Positions 32,731 to 47,700 of a stretch of DNA of 64,000 nucleotides are shown piece by piece (the stretch's first letter is position 1; each line of letters opens with the position of its first letter). Source of the DNA: Emydura subglobosa. Taxonomy: Eukaryota > Chordata > Testudines > Chelidae. The DNA is taken from the NCBI GenBank assembly GCA_007922225.1, contig ML680053.1, forward strand, positions 16,065,877-16,129,876. Reading direction: 5' to 3'. The notes under the pieces were generated by a model. It was not told where the DNA came from. It ran no database searches and saw only the letters and a program-made list of their open reading frames with translations. The position numbers were made by a program, and so were the translations under genes.

Positions 32731-35700
32731 AATCGTCCCAAGGGTGGGGGTTACACACCCATGACTTTCTAGTCTACCTTTCCTGTTTAGATGCATGCCT
32801 GTCCGGGGCCATCATCGTGGTGTCTGAACACCTCCTGGGAGGCTACCTGCCTCGCTTATCAGTGGCGGCTCTGTCATCCCATTCCTTTCCCCATGGGGGT
32901 GGTGGTCAAATAAAATACACCCCCACATCCCTAGGGGCCCCAATCACCCTTGTGTGGGGATACTAGTATCTGAGCCAGAGATTGGAAACTGGTTCTTGTG
33001 TCTGTTGACCTTGGGTGCGGCTTCAGGGCCAGCACCATTTCATTCCTTCCTATCACTTTATCTTTCTTTTGGGATTAATCACTGAAATTAAAAATAAAGT
33101 CTAATATAACTTCCTTTAATTGCAAGAAATACAAAATATTCACACTTCTGTGCAGCTTATCTGCTTTCCTTGGAAACCTTCTTGAAAGATACAGGCTACA
33201 AAATTGTACCATGAATACTGTCTGTTTTTTAATTGACACTGCAAAACAATGACCTGCATTGAAGGTGGAATTAATAGTCCTTCAGGACAATTTATCTGTG
33301 TGCCCCTTCTGTCCTGCCACTCTGCTTTTAGTTTTTATAATAGATGGTGGATGAAAAAGGCCTACCTTATCAGGAAGGGGTAACATCTGCCATTCAGAAC
33401 GAAGCACCAAAATTGTTTTCTTTTGACTAGTAGAATATTATCCATCTTGTCTCAAAAATACTGAAAGAGAACTCTTATTATTAACATCCTTTGAAAAAGC
33501 TGCATAATGTGTTTTGTGTTTTTTCTAGAGTGAATTCTGCTAGTGTTCATGAATGGAATATTTTTAAGTAGTGGACAGGTTGTGTTTGTTTTTAGTGTTT
33601 GGTACCTCTCTGTTCCTGTTGACTCAGGTTTTCTGTTGCTTTTGTTTGAGCAGGTGTCTGAACAAAATGATCTCAGTTCACTAAGGCTGTGATTCATCCG
33701 CTGTCTTGATCAGCAAAGCATTTAAATATGGGGGACTTGTGCACAGGCTTAAAGTTAAATATGTAATGGGGACAAAGTTATTTCTATTCTATAATAGCTG
33801 CCTCTGTTCTATGCAGCATTGAAATTTCTTTACCACCTGTGCTGTACTTTGTGACTTTCAGCAATGAAATTTCATCTCTTCCATCACAACATGTCATATG
33901 ACTGTAGGCCATCTACAGAGTAACTATTTTGTAACTAAGCTAGTTTCTATCTTACAGACCTCTCTTATTCATATCTCACAGGGTTGTTCTAGAAGTGATG
34001 AGCCCGTAGCTGTTAGGACTTCGCAATCTGAGAAAGAACCCTCAACTGCCTGTGGTCACAGCGGAACAGCAAAACTTACTCAGAGATGTAAGAAAGCAAC
34101 TACATTAAGTAATTACTTTATAAACTTCTTACGGCAGGGATTGTCTATTTTATTCTCTGTTTGTATGGGTCCTAGCACAATAGTCTTGGTCCATGACTGA
34201 GGGTCCTGGTGCTACTTTAATATAAATTAATAATAGGTAATGTATTTTATTATTAAACACTGTAAAGTAGCTTGTTTTCTAACTGAATGCATTAACATGT
34301 ATTAGGAGGCTATAGACAGAATGAAGTATAAAGACAAATGAGTTGCAAGTCTTGTGTAAAATTGTGAAAACATCTTGACATTGTCTTTAAAAAGGAATTT
34401 ATTTTTTAAACCTCTTAAGAATAAGGTAACTGTTAATACTGCTATGACAATCGTGGTAGCTCAGGCTCTGGTTATTAAAACATGATTTTGCTTCTCATTA
34501 TTACATATTTCATGTGCTGCTGTCCAAATAAAATCCAGTTAAACTTATTCCAGTTAAATATCCTAATTCTTGCTATTAGGATGGCAAAAATTGAACACCA
34601 TAAGACTGAAGGCTATAAAACTACCTGTGTCGAAATTTATGAATTCTTAGGTTATTTCTCTGGATTCACAAGGATTGAATACATTTTACAGTTCTTTCCA
34701 CATTTCTGTTCAAGATGGTCTTTCTGCTGGGGTGTCTGGATACACACTGCTGGAGAGAGGGGGAAAGACCCGATATAACTTTCAAGATTTGGGCGTAAAT
34801 ACTAGAGAGACTATGGCACATGTGAAAGACTCTAAAACAGGTAGAGTAACTCCATTTCCTTCAGGTTAGCCCTGTCTTTTAAGGGTTTGTTTTGGAGAGG
34901 TGCTGGGAACCAGTAGTACACATTGATTTCAGTGAGTTGCAAGAGCTCCATACCTTTCTGGGGCAAATCCATAGTATATGGCTAATACATAGGAACATGA
35001 AAATATGCTTGTTAGAAGTGCTGAGAGCCCTTAACTTGGAGCTTAGGTGCTCATTACCTCAGAATAAGTTCTCAACCCCTTATAGACATTCCTGGTTGTC
35101 AAGTGAATGTTCAGTTCGGAGGTGTCTAATTTTTGACATCTAAAGTCTCTGTGTTACTTGTATGATATATTTCAACTTTCTTGACTTCTGAAGTTGAGCT
35201 TCCTTGACATGACATAATACATTTTGCATTAGCTCTTCTGGCAGATGCTCTTGATCCCTTTGATCCCAGGGATTAATATATCTAACCAGACAAAAATCTT
35301 TCTTAGTTTAAAAAACAAACAAACAAACAAACAATGTCTTCTCTAATAAGCTGTGGAAAAATGTGTCTCTTGTATTTGTTAAATGGAGTATTAGTATTTA
35401 GAAGCTGATTCAAAGATTGACTTTCAACATAGGTGACATTCTTGAATTTGAGCAATCAACAACTGGGGCATTTTGATTTGATTTTTTTCATAGAAAAACA
35501 GTCTCTGATTAAAAAGTTCTATTAGAGTGGAAATTTGATCTTGTGGCTGAAGCAAAGGACCGGGTGTCAAATCTGTGTTGTGTTAGTGGATCTGCCACAT
35601 ATTTTTTGTATGAATTTTTGCCTCTGTATAAATCCATGGTACGCCTACATCTTGAATGCTGTGTGCAGATCTGGTCGCCCCATCTCAAAAAAGATATACT

Positions 35701-38700
35701 GAAATTGGAAAAGGTACAGAAAAGGGCAACAAAATGATTAGGGATATGGAAAATCTTCCCTATAAGGAGAGATGAATAAGACTGGGACTTTTCAGCTTGG
35801 AAAAGAGATGACTAGGGGGGTATGATAGAGGTCTCTAAAGTCATGACTGGTGTGGAGAAAGTGAATAAGAAAGTATTCTTTACTCCTCATAACACAAGAA
35901 CTGGGGGCCCACCAAATTAAATTAATAGCCAGCTGGATTAAATGAACAAAAGGAAGTATTCCTTCACACAACACAATCAACCTGTGGAACTCCTTGCCAG
36001 AGGATGTTGCGAAGGCCGAGACTGGACCAAAAAGAACTAGATAAATTCTTGGAGGATAGGTCCATCAATGGCTATTAGCCAGGATAGGTAGGGATTGCTG
36101 TTTGGGGATGGGATGGATCACTTGATGATTACTGTTCTGTTCATTCTTTCTGAAGCACCTGACATTGGCCACTGTCAGAAGACATGATACTGGGCTATAT
36201 GGACCATTGGTCTGACTCAGTACGGCTGATTTTTTTTATATAAACTACTTATATAGCTGCCTAGGCTTAAATCTCCCCATCTGTAAAATGGGAATAATGG
36301 CACTCTACTTCACAGGATTATTGTCTATCTTAAAATCTATTATTAATTAAGTGCTTTGAGATCCTTAGATCGAACACGATACAGAAATACATAGTATTAT
36401 TTTGTAGTCAGATGTTAGCATGCATTTGAAAAGGGTGCGTATACCTAAAATGAGTGGACATTTCAGAAAAAAAATCTACATCATGATGGTGTACAGTTTT
36501 ATTACACTGCAAAGCAGTTTGGGTTTGCCTTTAGAAAGCAAACCTGCTCTACTTAAGTTCAGTGACCCCATTTATATGTGTCATGCTTTGTCTGGAATAT
36601 AAAATATGGTAATAATAAGATGTGACGTTCCCCCCCTGCAATCTGGACTGGTGTGCAGCTGTGTCACCACAATTCCTCACTCCTGGGCCCCAATTTACCC
36701 TGCTTTGCTGTGTGAACCACAAACTCCTGGGTCAGCCCACACCCAGTCTCTTGTGAATAATTGGTCCCTGACCTAGTGAAGGAGCGCTTCTGGCCAGCCA
36801 CTCATGGGATTAGACCCCCAGCAAACAGCTCCAGTCCCAGATGCAACCCTGGGAACTGTCGTCTTGCAGGGTTCAGTGTTGTATACTGCAAACTCATTTA
36901 TATTTGTCCATCAATTTGTCAAAGAAATTATTATGCATAAACTCTGTTACTCTAAGTGAAGTTTCTGCACACACTCAGTCCCCATGCACTGTTTTAGATA
37001 AATAGGTTTATTGACTACAGCAAGATTTTAAGTGAATCTAAATCAGATTAATATAAATCAAAAGATTAATAATGAGTCAAGAAGTTATCACAATTAACTA
37101 AAAGATAACTCATATCCTATACTAAGATTAATATGTCAGTCTCTTTCAATCTATGAGGTTAGCTTACCACACAGGCTGGTTGCGATGCATCTTGCAACCA
37201 GGCTTCTCCCTCCCCATGGGTAGTTGCTAGTCTTTGATGTTGCTTGGAAGATAGATTCTAGGGGAAAGCCCTGAGACAAAGGCACCTCAGCTTTTAACAA
37301 GTTTCCTCAACACCCCCTGTGGGTCAGGTGATTAGCCCTGTCCAGGAATGGGCATGATTTCTTCCACTTGAGCCAAAGTGCTCACAGGTGCTTAGGCCAG
37401 TCCATTGTACCTCTGTGGGCTGTGGAAACACAGCTTTGTGTTCGTCTGCATCTATTCAAGCCATGTGAGACACACATTTGGGGATATGACAAGGCAGAGT
37501 TTGATATCTGTACATATGTATGACATTGCAGGAAACATGTTACCATAACAATAATGTTCAGTATGTCATGAGCATTTCAAAAACACCTTACATGGCATAC
37601 TTTGCATCAGACAATGCATAGTTACACTGTAAGGGTGAACATGAATGATACACAAATCACACCATAAGGGTGTACATGGGGTACAGCATGTCACATAAGC
37701 ATTTATGAAACTGCTTTTTTCTGAGAGAAAGCAGTCTGACCTAATCCTTACAAGCTGACATCAGCAGGGTTCCTTAGATGTGTCTCCAGAACAGTACACA
37801 TTAGGGCATCTCTTTATGAGAAACCTGGTGATTGATCATAGGTCTGGTATTCATGATCCTTCAAAATAAGTAGAGCCCTGTGCAGATACAAATATGTGAA
37901 TCTGCATCCACTGGAATGAATTTTTACCCAACCTGCAATCTATTTTCCCTCTTTTAGATTTAATGGCACCCGCCCATCAGCTATTTTGGAGCTAGTAGCC
38001 CCCCATCAGCTGTTGAGTCCCTGCCACCCCAAACAATTGATGAGTCCCACCCATCAGCCTAACAGCTGATCCACCCCGCCCTGCCCTCCTGCTTAACAGC
38101 TGATTAGCTGTTAGGTGGGCAAGAGGGGCTGTTCCTGCTGCGCTTCTGAGTGACAACTGCTCTGGCCCTGCCTCAGAAGTCATGGAGGTCCCGACCTCTG
38201 TGACCATCTGATTCATGATCTGCAAGAAATGGTCCCGGGATGCAGATATCTGTGGATTTGCAGGGCTCTAAAAATAAGAAACCAAAGGCTAGTTTTATAT
38301 ATATACCAAATGCCCATATTACCATATTTGTTTGGAGACATTATTATTATTATCCTACATTTCTTCAGTTATTTTGCCAGGTTTGGTATATTTGCTTATC
38401 ACCATTAAATAGTTCATTGGGAGAAATAAACTAATCTTTAATGTATTTTTGTAAAATAATATATGTTGCTAGTGGGAAATTACTTTTTCCAGCCAGTTTG
38501 TATCATCTTACGTTTCATCAGATATTGTGTTCCATCTACTTGTATTGATGTTGGTAAGATATTCATTTTGATTGACTTGCATTTGTATATTGATTGAGAT
38601 CTTTTTGACAAGAAAGTCATCAGTGTTTCTTAAGGTTACTGGTTAGTAAAGTATTGCCTGTAATTATTTAATATGATTCAAAATATTATTGGTAGTAATA

Positions 38701-41700
38701 TTTGTCTTAAAAGAAAGAAACTTAGTTTATTTTAAACTTATCTGTTTCAGGCACCAGTGGAATTCCGGTGAAAGTGGTCACAAATTTATATAGCTTAGGT
38801 TTGCCCAGGGAATGGCAGCTTTACCAGTACCATGTAACATTTAGCCCAGAGTTGGAATCAAGGCGCCTATGCCTTGCTTTGCTTTACAGCCATACCGAAC
38901 TACTTGGAAAAGCCAAAGCATTTGATGGAACTATCCTTTTTCTTTCTCAAAAGCTGGAAAACCAGGTGAAGATAAGCCTCTTATGCGTTGTTGCATAACT
39001 ACAAAGCCACAGTCATCTTGATTATGACCTTTGCGTTGGCAGGCTGAAACAGCTAAGACTATCCCATTGCCAAAATGTTTGTTTTATTTGTTTAAAAGAG
39101 TTTAAATTATTTTGTGACCATGCCATCACCTATTATCTGAAGTTTATCTGGTTTAGGCAACATCTGCTGGAGGGGATGGTTTAATGATCTAAACACTAAG
39201 ACAAATAACAGGATCAGTTCAGTTCATCAATAGATCTACTTTGGAAGGATGAATTCCATGCATTTTATTGTGTGTGGATCTTTAAAAGATGAGGCTTGTC
39301 TGCTTTGTGAGGACACTAAAGATGGCACTTCCTGTAAGATTAGAGTTTGTAATGGTGTCCTTGGCCAAAATTCCCCTGGCCACCATCTTCTGATGTGCAG
39401 AGATTTACATGCTAGTTGACTTGTCTGACTTTTGTCCTTCTTCCTGGAGGTGTCCACATTTCATTGGGGCTGCATGTCTGGGCAAATTTTGTCAATCTTT
39501 AATTGAGCATAGCTTCCATTTCAACTGTTTGTTATATCTGTTATGCTAATAGAGGGCTTTAATTTCCAGGGCTGTCAATCTAACGCTTTTCAAAACTTGA
39601 AAGTAACATGTTTTTAAAAAGTAGAAAAAGAAGTATGATGTACAGTTCTTCATTTTCCGGGGCTTCACTTCACTGAAGTGGCTTCACCGTACCATATTAA
39701 AATTACTGCTGCATGCTAGTTGTGTTTCTCAGTGTTTGGTGGCCTTACTGTTCTTCCAGTCTTGTTTAGTAATATTGCTAGTGTTCCAATAGTCTGCAGT
39801 TTGAAACATATTACTGGAACAAAAGGTGAATAAGGGGGTGAAAAAGACTTGCAAACCAAGGATCTGTTTAAATGGTTTATGGAAGAAAAAGCCCCAACCC
39901 TTTAGCTCCTAAACAAGAAACCAAAGGCTAATTTTATACTGGATTATACAGTATATAATACTGTATACTGTACATGTTGTAGCAGTAGTTTTCTGGCACA
40001 TAAATACTTTTTAAATCATCAGTGACCTTTGAATTATAAAAAAGCTCTGTCTTTGGAAGAGTAAAGATTGTGCCAATAAACACAGTTCTCTGGATATGTT
40101 GGTTGAAGGACTGCCTGCCCAGTTCATTTTTAACTTAGTTGCAATCCTTGTTGCGATTGACTTCCTGAGCCCAGAAAATATGTGAAAAGGCAGTTTGTCT
40201 GAAAGGTAATATAGGATACATTTTTGGGCAGTTAGACTTTTACAACTACGTTCAAGGTGAGATGTGGACTGGATACTGTATGTATGTGTTTACATATTTT
40301 TTCTTAGGTTACAGAATTATCAAGTGTAACGAAAAGAGGTGAGACTGTAAATATCACTGTTACACTAACAAATCAGCTATCATCAAGTTCCCCTGTGTGC
40401 ATTCAGTTTTTCAATATCATCTTCAAGAAGTAAGTGGTTTTGGAAAGGTTTGTTTTAGATTAACTGTTAAAGTTGGAGTATAAAACCATGAATTTTTCAA
40501 AAACTTTATGAAAATTAAACTTCTAAAAAGTTGCACATCTAGTAACATCTGACTTTTTCAGTTTATCAAATCATAAAAATGTGGATTGAAAATCTCTTGG
40601 TATATGGTACACAGTAAAAAAAATTGTTATGAAAAATATCTATTTCCAGAAGTAGATATAAAAAATAAATTTCACTCACAACACTATTGACTCCAGAGGA
40701 GCTGCTTCACTTAGACCAGTAGTGAATTTTGCCTGTTGACTATAAAATGTAATTTACAGACTTCCTGTACTGTCTTTTTTTTCTTGTCTGAAAATCAGTG
40801 TCAATAGTGTCAATAAGGGCAAATCTTCTTACATAATTCTATGTAAACTTTGGGTTAAAAGTTTCCATGTTGGTTTTAAAAAAACTTTATTGGTAGGTTA
40901 TGACATAGAGGGCCACATTTTCAAACACAGATGAAGAAATTGTGCGTATGCATATTTGCACAAACAAATTAAGTAACTGTGTTTTATCCAGCATTCATGT
41001 GTAAATACATGAATGTGTATGCAAATATGAATTTTGTACAGTGCAGCGTTTGAACTATTTGGATGCTAATTTTGGGTTTGACATCTCCTGGAATAAAGGA
41101 ACAGTTATATTATGAAATAAAGTACTTAGTTGCTTTTAAACCAAACCAGGACTCAGATGTATCCATAACCCAGCTTTTTGACCAGTTTTAAGTGTCATAG
41201 TGTCAAGTCACAAAAGAATAGCTTACCTATTTTAGAAAACTGATCATTGTCTTTGGGATAAAATTCACCCTTGTGAGTTGGCCTGCACAATTTTCTACTT
41301 ACCATTAAGTGTCTGTAAATCTTTAATCCAAGTTTTAAGTGGTGTTTAAATGATGCCTATGGTCTTGTGTAGGTCCTTTTCAGAGCCATGAATTTAATCC
41401 GGGATCCAAGATTTGTCACCTTTCCAAATGCTAACTAGGGAACAAAATGTCTTCTGTGCTCTTATTTAAGTTCTTGACAACATTCTCATTAACTTAATTA
41501 GGAGCAGAAGTAGGCCCGTACTGTGTTCAGATGGGAAATATCTTTTAATCTAAATATTAAAGGGAACATTTGTAGGAGATGTGTGGTATCATTACTCTTC
41601 TAATACAGTATATGTATTTCATGTGCTTCCAGGCAGAATGTGAAAACCTTTCAGATGGATGCATCTTTGAGCTCTTAAGATAAGAAGCAGCGTTAAGGGT

Positions 41701-44700
41701 GTAAAATTATTGTGGAACAGATATGTTCTATCTTTCCTCAATTAGACCAATTTGTATTGTTTTTGATTGCACATAAGATACTTTTGACTGATTTATTTCT
41801 GTGGTTCTTGTATTTTTGTGGGATTCTGTTTTGTTATTCTCCTGATAAAACTTCCATAGAAAAAGGGTTGTTGTTATGTTTGAAGTAGTTATTTTATGAA
41901 GCTCAAGGACTTTTTTTTTGTCTCTGCAGTTATGACCTGAAGCAAAATATAGATGACAAAGCAGTTTATTTCTACATTATTAAAGAAATGCCTGATTAGT
42001 GTTACAAGGAAAGATGTCTAAGACTGAATGATTTAATCTGATTCCATGAGTTTCATTATTGCCTTGAATATATTGTCCGGAATGTCTTATTCCTATTAAG
42101 TGAAATTTCTACTTAATAATAAAGAAATAAATCAGACCTGTACTTCTGTTGCACATTAAAGAGATTATGAGTATGATAGAGCTGTAGGAAGCTTTCTTCT
42201 CTTTGCAGCCTAATCTGTTGTGTAGTGTGGGTGTATTCTGTTAAACAGCTGGCATGTTCCACTTGTGGTAATAGTGGAGGGGGTGAGGTTCTGCATTTCA
42301 GTAATGGGTGAAGTGATTTCTGTGTATGTTGCACAGTTCCAAACTGCTTTGGAAGCCTTCCAATGAAAGTGTTACATAAATGTAAGATATTATCATCATT
42401 AAAGCTTTATTTAGTAGTATTACCTATTAAAGCTTTATTTATTTATGAGTTTTGTGCAGCAGTAGTGATTTCCACTTGAATTTTGAACTTGGTCAGGTTT
42501 TTGAGATTCTACACTTCCTCACAGGTCCTTAACATATGAGTAGCTCAGTAAATGGAATTAATGGAATTGTGTACATTTTTAAAGGACATGTTTTTTCTTT
42601 GATAAGAATCATTGGAATGGATTCATTTCTTGCATTCCACGGTGCAAATATAACTCAACTATGTCTTAATCAAATCTCACAGCTGTATGGCCTCATTGCA
42701 CCCATACCAAAAGCGTTTGTAAATATTCACAACACACAGACTACTTTTTGATTTCACTTATCAGTTGAGCATTAGAGCTTTCAATAGAATGGGGTAGTAC
42801 TAGCTCCTGTTGTCCTGAACTCTTGCAATATTTCCAGTTCATACTGAGGTATTATAGCTGATACTGGTTTCTGAACTGTCCTTTCCCCTCCGCCCCTTTT
42901 GACTGTGTCACTGATCTGAATGTGGTCTATTTCCTTTTATTTTTTTTCCTACACAATAGATTGTGAGGTTTACTAGATATAGCTTCATTTTCAGGCTCAA
43001 ATTGCTGTCTTGAAACCTGAGTAGTTTCTAGAAGATAGTTGAGACTTCTGTTATGAATTTGGCTAACTTAAAATTTAATGATCAAATAATGAGTTAAAAT
43101 TGTCATTCTCTTTGATTGTTTATCTATTTTCAGTGTGTTCTAAGAATTATACTTATGTGATGTGCTGAAAAATATGTATTAATATATAGGGTTTTGAAAA
43201 AGCTGTCCATGTACCAAGTTGGACGGAATTTCTACAGTCCTTCAGATGCGGTGGAAATTCCCCAGCACAAGTAAGCTGTTTTATTCTTTTGTTGGTTCTA
43301 GAATTTGACTTCTGGTAACAGTTTATGGTAAGGTGTAAACCCTTTTCAGTATATCATACTGGAGAACAGGTTTAATATTTGAGCCTTGCGTTTGAACAGA
43401 ATCCCTGCCATCACACAGAGTGTTCATTATTTGAATTCTTAGGATGTGCTGAACTATTAATACAAGTTGCAGCAGGAACTTGTGTACAGAATTTGTATTG
43501 TAAGCAGAGCAGCAGCAGGTAGGTAAACCAGTGGTGATACTTTGTATTACTAGTATGAGAAGAGAGATAGATGTTACACTTCTTACATGTTTATGTAGCA
43601 ATAAATATACAAAACTTAACTTTAAACATATGGCAAACAAGTGGAAGTGGACCTACATTGTTAAACACATGTTAATTCAAAACCAGTTATTTTAAATACT
43701 TTTCTTTGTATTCCATAAGACTGACTCTTTGGCCAGGATTTGCTGTTTCCATTGCACAGTTTGAGAACAGAGTGATGTTAAGTGCTGATGTGAGCCATAA
43801 AGTCCTTCGCAATGAGACTGTTCTGGAATTCATGACAAGTCTGTATACCAGGGTTGACAGAGCGTGCTTCATACAGACATGTGAAAAGGAGCTGGTAAGG
43901 CTCATTGTGCTTACGAGGTAAAGACATTACTATTTATTTTGCAGTTCCATTGACTTAAGTGTGTTGTCAACTAGAACTATTCATACATAGTGGCTTTTAG
44001 CACTTTTCTACTTAAAAAGTAGAAGTCCATGTTAAAAGTTGTAGTGGTTTCTTATGTCATTCATAAACTAAGTATTCATGGGCAGGAGATAGCCATCTAT
44101 TAAGAATTATAGGTGTGTCTTGCAGTAGAAAGAACTGCAAGAGCAGGAGAGCATGAAAGAAGCCAGGTGTCCCATGGAGAGAACAAATAGGGACGTGGCC
44201 CACTTGAGGTGGATAATGTACATGGGGGAGAGCTGCTAGTTTGTGTGGATATTAACTTGTGTGTAAGACGATATCGGAGACACTTCCAGGTCATGAGTAC
44301 ATGTACCCCATAGGGGAGTGCATTGGGTGTCTCCACCAGCAAAAAAAAAAAAAAAAAAGCTCTTATGGGAAACGTTTTTAAGAGAGAGTGGGTCACCAGT
44401 AGCCTGCCTACCACGGTCCCTTGACAGACAATGGGCTATCAGTTTTCTCCCCTCATTGTGATCTTACTGTCTCTAGACGATTGAGCTGGCCATTATTGAT
44501 CTTCCCCCTGCATGGTCCTCTTGTTTTGTGGGGATTGGAGCAGGAGAAGCTGAAAAAACCCAACAGAACCTGGATTTGTACAGGGCTTTGATTTCTTTTG
44601 CCTGCTACAGTGTACCACAGTGTGACTTTTATTTTCTTATTTTAATCTGATTTTTAAACAAAGCCTTCAGGTGTCTGATGTTGGGCCACTGTTCAACCCC

Positions 44701-47700
44701 TCTTGAGGTTGGAAAGCACACCATTTTAATCTGTTTTCTCTCTCTCTTTGGATTGCTCTTGCAGCAGCTTTTTCTTCTGGCCTGGAAGGAGAGATGGATA
44801 TGTACTCCTTGAATTTGATGGCTTCAAAATTTACACATTAATCCTGGAAAAACATGTGCATGTATTTGTTTTTTACGTGCTGTAATTCCAGTGGTCTCAA
44901 TGGGAATAATTGCAGTACATAAAATTAATATGTGCATATGTCTTTGGTGGTTTGGAACGTTAGATTTTTTTTAATGTAATTCAATGTCGTTAAAATTATC
45001 ACCATATTATTAGAGTAAATCCAGTAACTCCACTAATTTTTGTGGAGTTATTCCTGATTTATACTGGTATAACTGAGAACAGAATCTGGCCTTTCATTGT
45101 AATTATTGATGATATATAAAGCAGCTAGCCAGTCTACTGTTACATATATGTTAAAACTGTCTGTTAATCTGTTAAGTGTGTTACGTTAATTTTGTAAATG
45201 AATCTAAGCCTGGTTTGCAGTAGTATTTGGTAAGATTTTTTAAAAAGCTTTTATTGTACTACTGAAAATTCAATAAAGATGCAAGTTTTATCCTCTGAGA
45301 AAATATAGAAGACAACATCACATAAAACTGTCAGGCAATAACATACTGATATTTGTTGTCATTCTGTGCCCCACCCCAACCCCCTGCATATCTCCAAGTG
45401 TACAAGTCTCTCTTCTGGAGAAGAATTATGATTTAGAGTAATTTATACCACACTTGAACAGGCACAAGCAATTTAATTCCCATACTTATTCTGCATTTTT
45501 TCAGATACAACAACAAAACCTATCGTATTGATGATATTGACTGGTGTGTGAAGCCAACCGACACATTTCCAAAACGTGATGGCACTGAAATATCTTATGT
45601 TGATTATTATAAGCAGGTAGGTTTAAAAACTAGGAAGTTGTTACAAAATAATACAAAAAAAATGTTGTTTGTATGGTAGTTTCTGAATGTATTGGCGCTG
45701 TAAGTATGGCAAGTATAAGGAATATTTTCTATATTAAGATTGATGTGCTTTATGGACTATTAAACACAAAAAAGGAATAATTTCTAGTACTGTGATGTAT
45801 ACTGGAAATACAGTACTATTACATTCAGATGTTTAAAATTACTTTTACAAATAGACGCTGGTAACTCTTTCTCATGTTCTAGTATAAGGAACTATATGTT
45901 TTGAAGAAGAAATAGTTCTTTATAAGTGTGAAATATTAACAGCCTTTTATATATTCGATCATTTGCCTTAATCTCTTATGAAAAATAACAGAAATCTAAC
46001 TCGTTCTATTGTCTTAAAATATGCTTAGGACAGAGTGCTCTTGGCAAGTAAGAGCAAACATAGCTCCGTCCTTAAACATACATGTGTAAAAATGAGTTGT
46101 AGTGAAATCCTAAGAATAATGATGTTTCACACTTACATAGTACAAAAATATTTGGAGCACTTTACAAACATTAATAAAATCATGAGTACACTTAGAATGC
46201 GGCAAAAAATATTTTCATACTATTATTGTTACTGTACTGCACAGTCTATTAGTAAACTTTTAAATGTCTAAATGTAATATAGAACTATATTGTCAATGAA
46301 CAGTAAGGGTACGTCTTCACTTATGGCAGCAAATTTGGCAGCGCCGGATCGATTCTCCGGGATCGATTGAGTGGAAGTGGAGACCTACTCAGTTGATCCA
46401 GAAGTCAACTGAATAAATCCACCCCCGGGAAAAAAAACTAACACTGTGTCGACGGGAGGACATTTCCCGTCAGCGCTACGTAGTGGGGATGCCGCGCTTT
46501 TTAGAATTTAGGAATTCAACAGGAGTTACGCAAGCTACTCTATGTAGCTTTCATATCTCCCATTGACTGCTGCCAAATTTCATGGTAATTGTGGACCTGG
46601 CCTAAGATTCTAGAAATAGTCCCTTTTTGTGTTTACAATGCTTCAAAGCACATGAATGTGCTAATACGGAAAAAATCTGCTCATACTCTTAAGACGCTGT
46701 GTGTACAATACACATTAAAAGGTGTTATATTTCATTAGTTTCAATGCTGTAAACACAAATGTACAGTAGTTAGAATGTCATTGTTATCCGTCTTTTCCCT
46801 TGTCCGTATGTTTAAGGGCGGGCTTATGTTTGCTCTTATTGCAGGCATTCTGTCCTAATCATATTTTGAAACAGTAGAGCGAGGTTAAATATTGCTTCTT
46901 TACATTTAAAGGTTTAATTAAGCCAAAAGATCAAATGTGACTGTTGCACTTGTTGAGTGCATTTGGCCTTATACCTTCAACCATATTCTTCCTGAATGGC
47001 CTTTTTATTATTACCAGAGTAAATCCAGTAACTCCACTAATTTTTGTGGAGTTATTCCTGATTTATACTGGTATAACTGAGAACAGAATCTGGCCTTTCA
47101 TTGTAATTACTGATGATATATAAAGCAGCTAGCCAGTCAGATACCTCCCTTTACGTTTACAGGTGTAAGGTCACTTTTATGCATTTTGGTTCCATTTTCT
47201 CCTTTGTTAGTGTCTGAGTTGTACTGAAAGTGAAGATGAATTAGAACCTTTGTCTTTGTAATATGAACTGGTTCTTTACAAATACATGGAAATACAGAAA
47301 GGTAGGGATTGGCATGTTGATATGCAGAGAGGACAAGACTTCATTCTTGTAACTTCGGGTTGGACAGGAATAACTTGCACTGGAAGCAAAAGATTATTCT
47401 AAATGTGGAAAGCAGAAAAGAATGGAGCAGGTGGTGGCGGCAGCATGAAAACAGTAGCAGAAAATGTCATACAAGAAAACTTTAGATTCTTTTCTGCCTT
47501 GTACCTTGAGTAGTTATTTTGACCTGTGTAAAATATTAGCATTCCTGCTTGGTAGTGATTAACCCTCATTGGAATCAGGCCCAATATCTTTCCAGAGAGT
47601 AGTTTGAGTGACATTAGAAGCACAAGATAATAATGTAGGGCTAGATTTTCAGTGTACTGGAACCTACTCTCTGCCCTTCCTGCTAATCCTGGGGGCTTTT

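Larger units (their letters stand above)
32592..38750 (+). other. First three coding introns of PIWIL4
   Basis: Intron 32592-33981 holds CpG-island remainder and unique AT-rich DNA. Intron 34088-34714 begins with an L2-like tail (34125-34240: ACGGCAGGGATTGTC, then GTCCTAGCACAATAG, then TTAATAATAGG). Intron 34841-38750 holds an (AAAC)n tract at 35310-35333, a CR1 end, a MIR, a solo LTR and a hAT-type element, each listed separately. Confidence 0.6.

Noticed and set aside
44765..44885. Second candidate alternative PIWIL4 exon after the exon ending 43917
   Set aside because: The acceptor CTCTTGCAG and phase fit and 39 codons are open, but there is no nearby poly(A) signal or usable donor and no similarity to PIWI proteins; too likely by chance.
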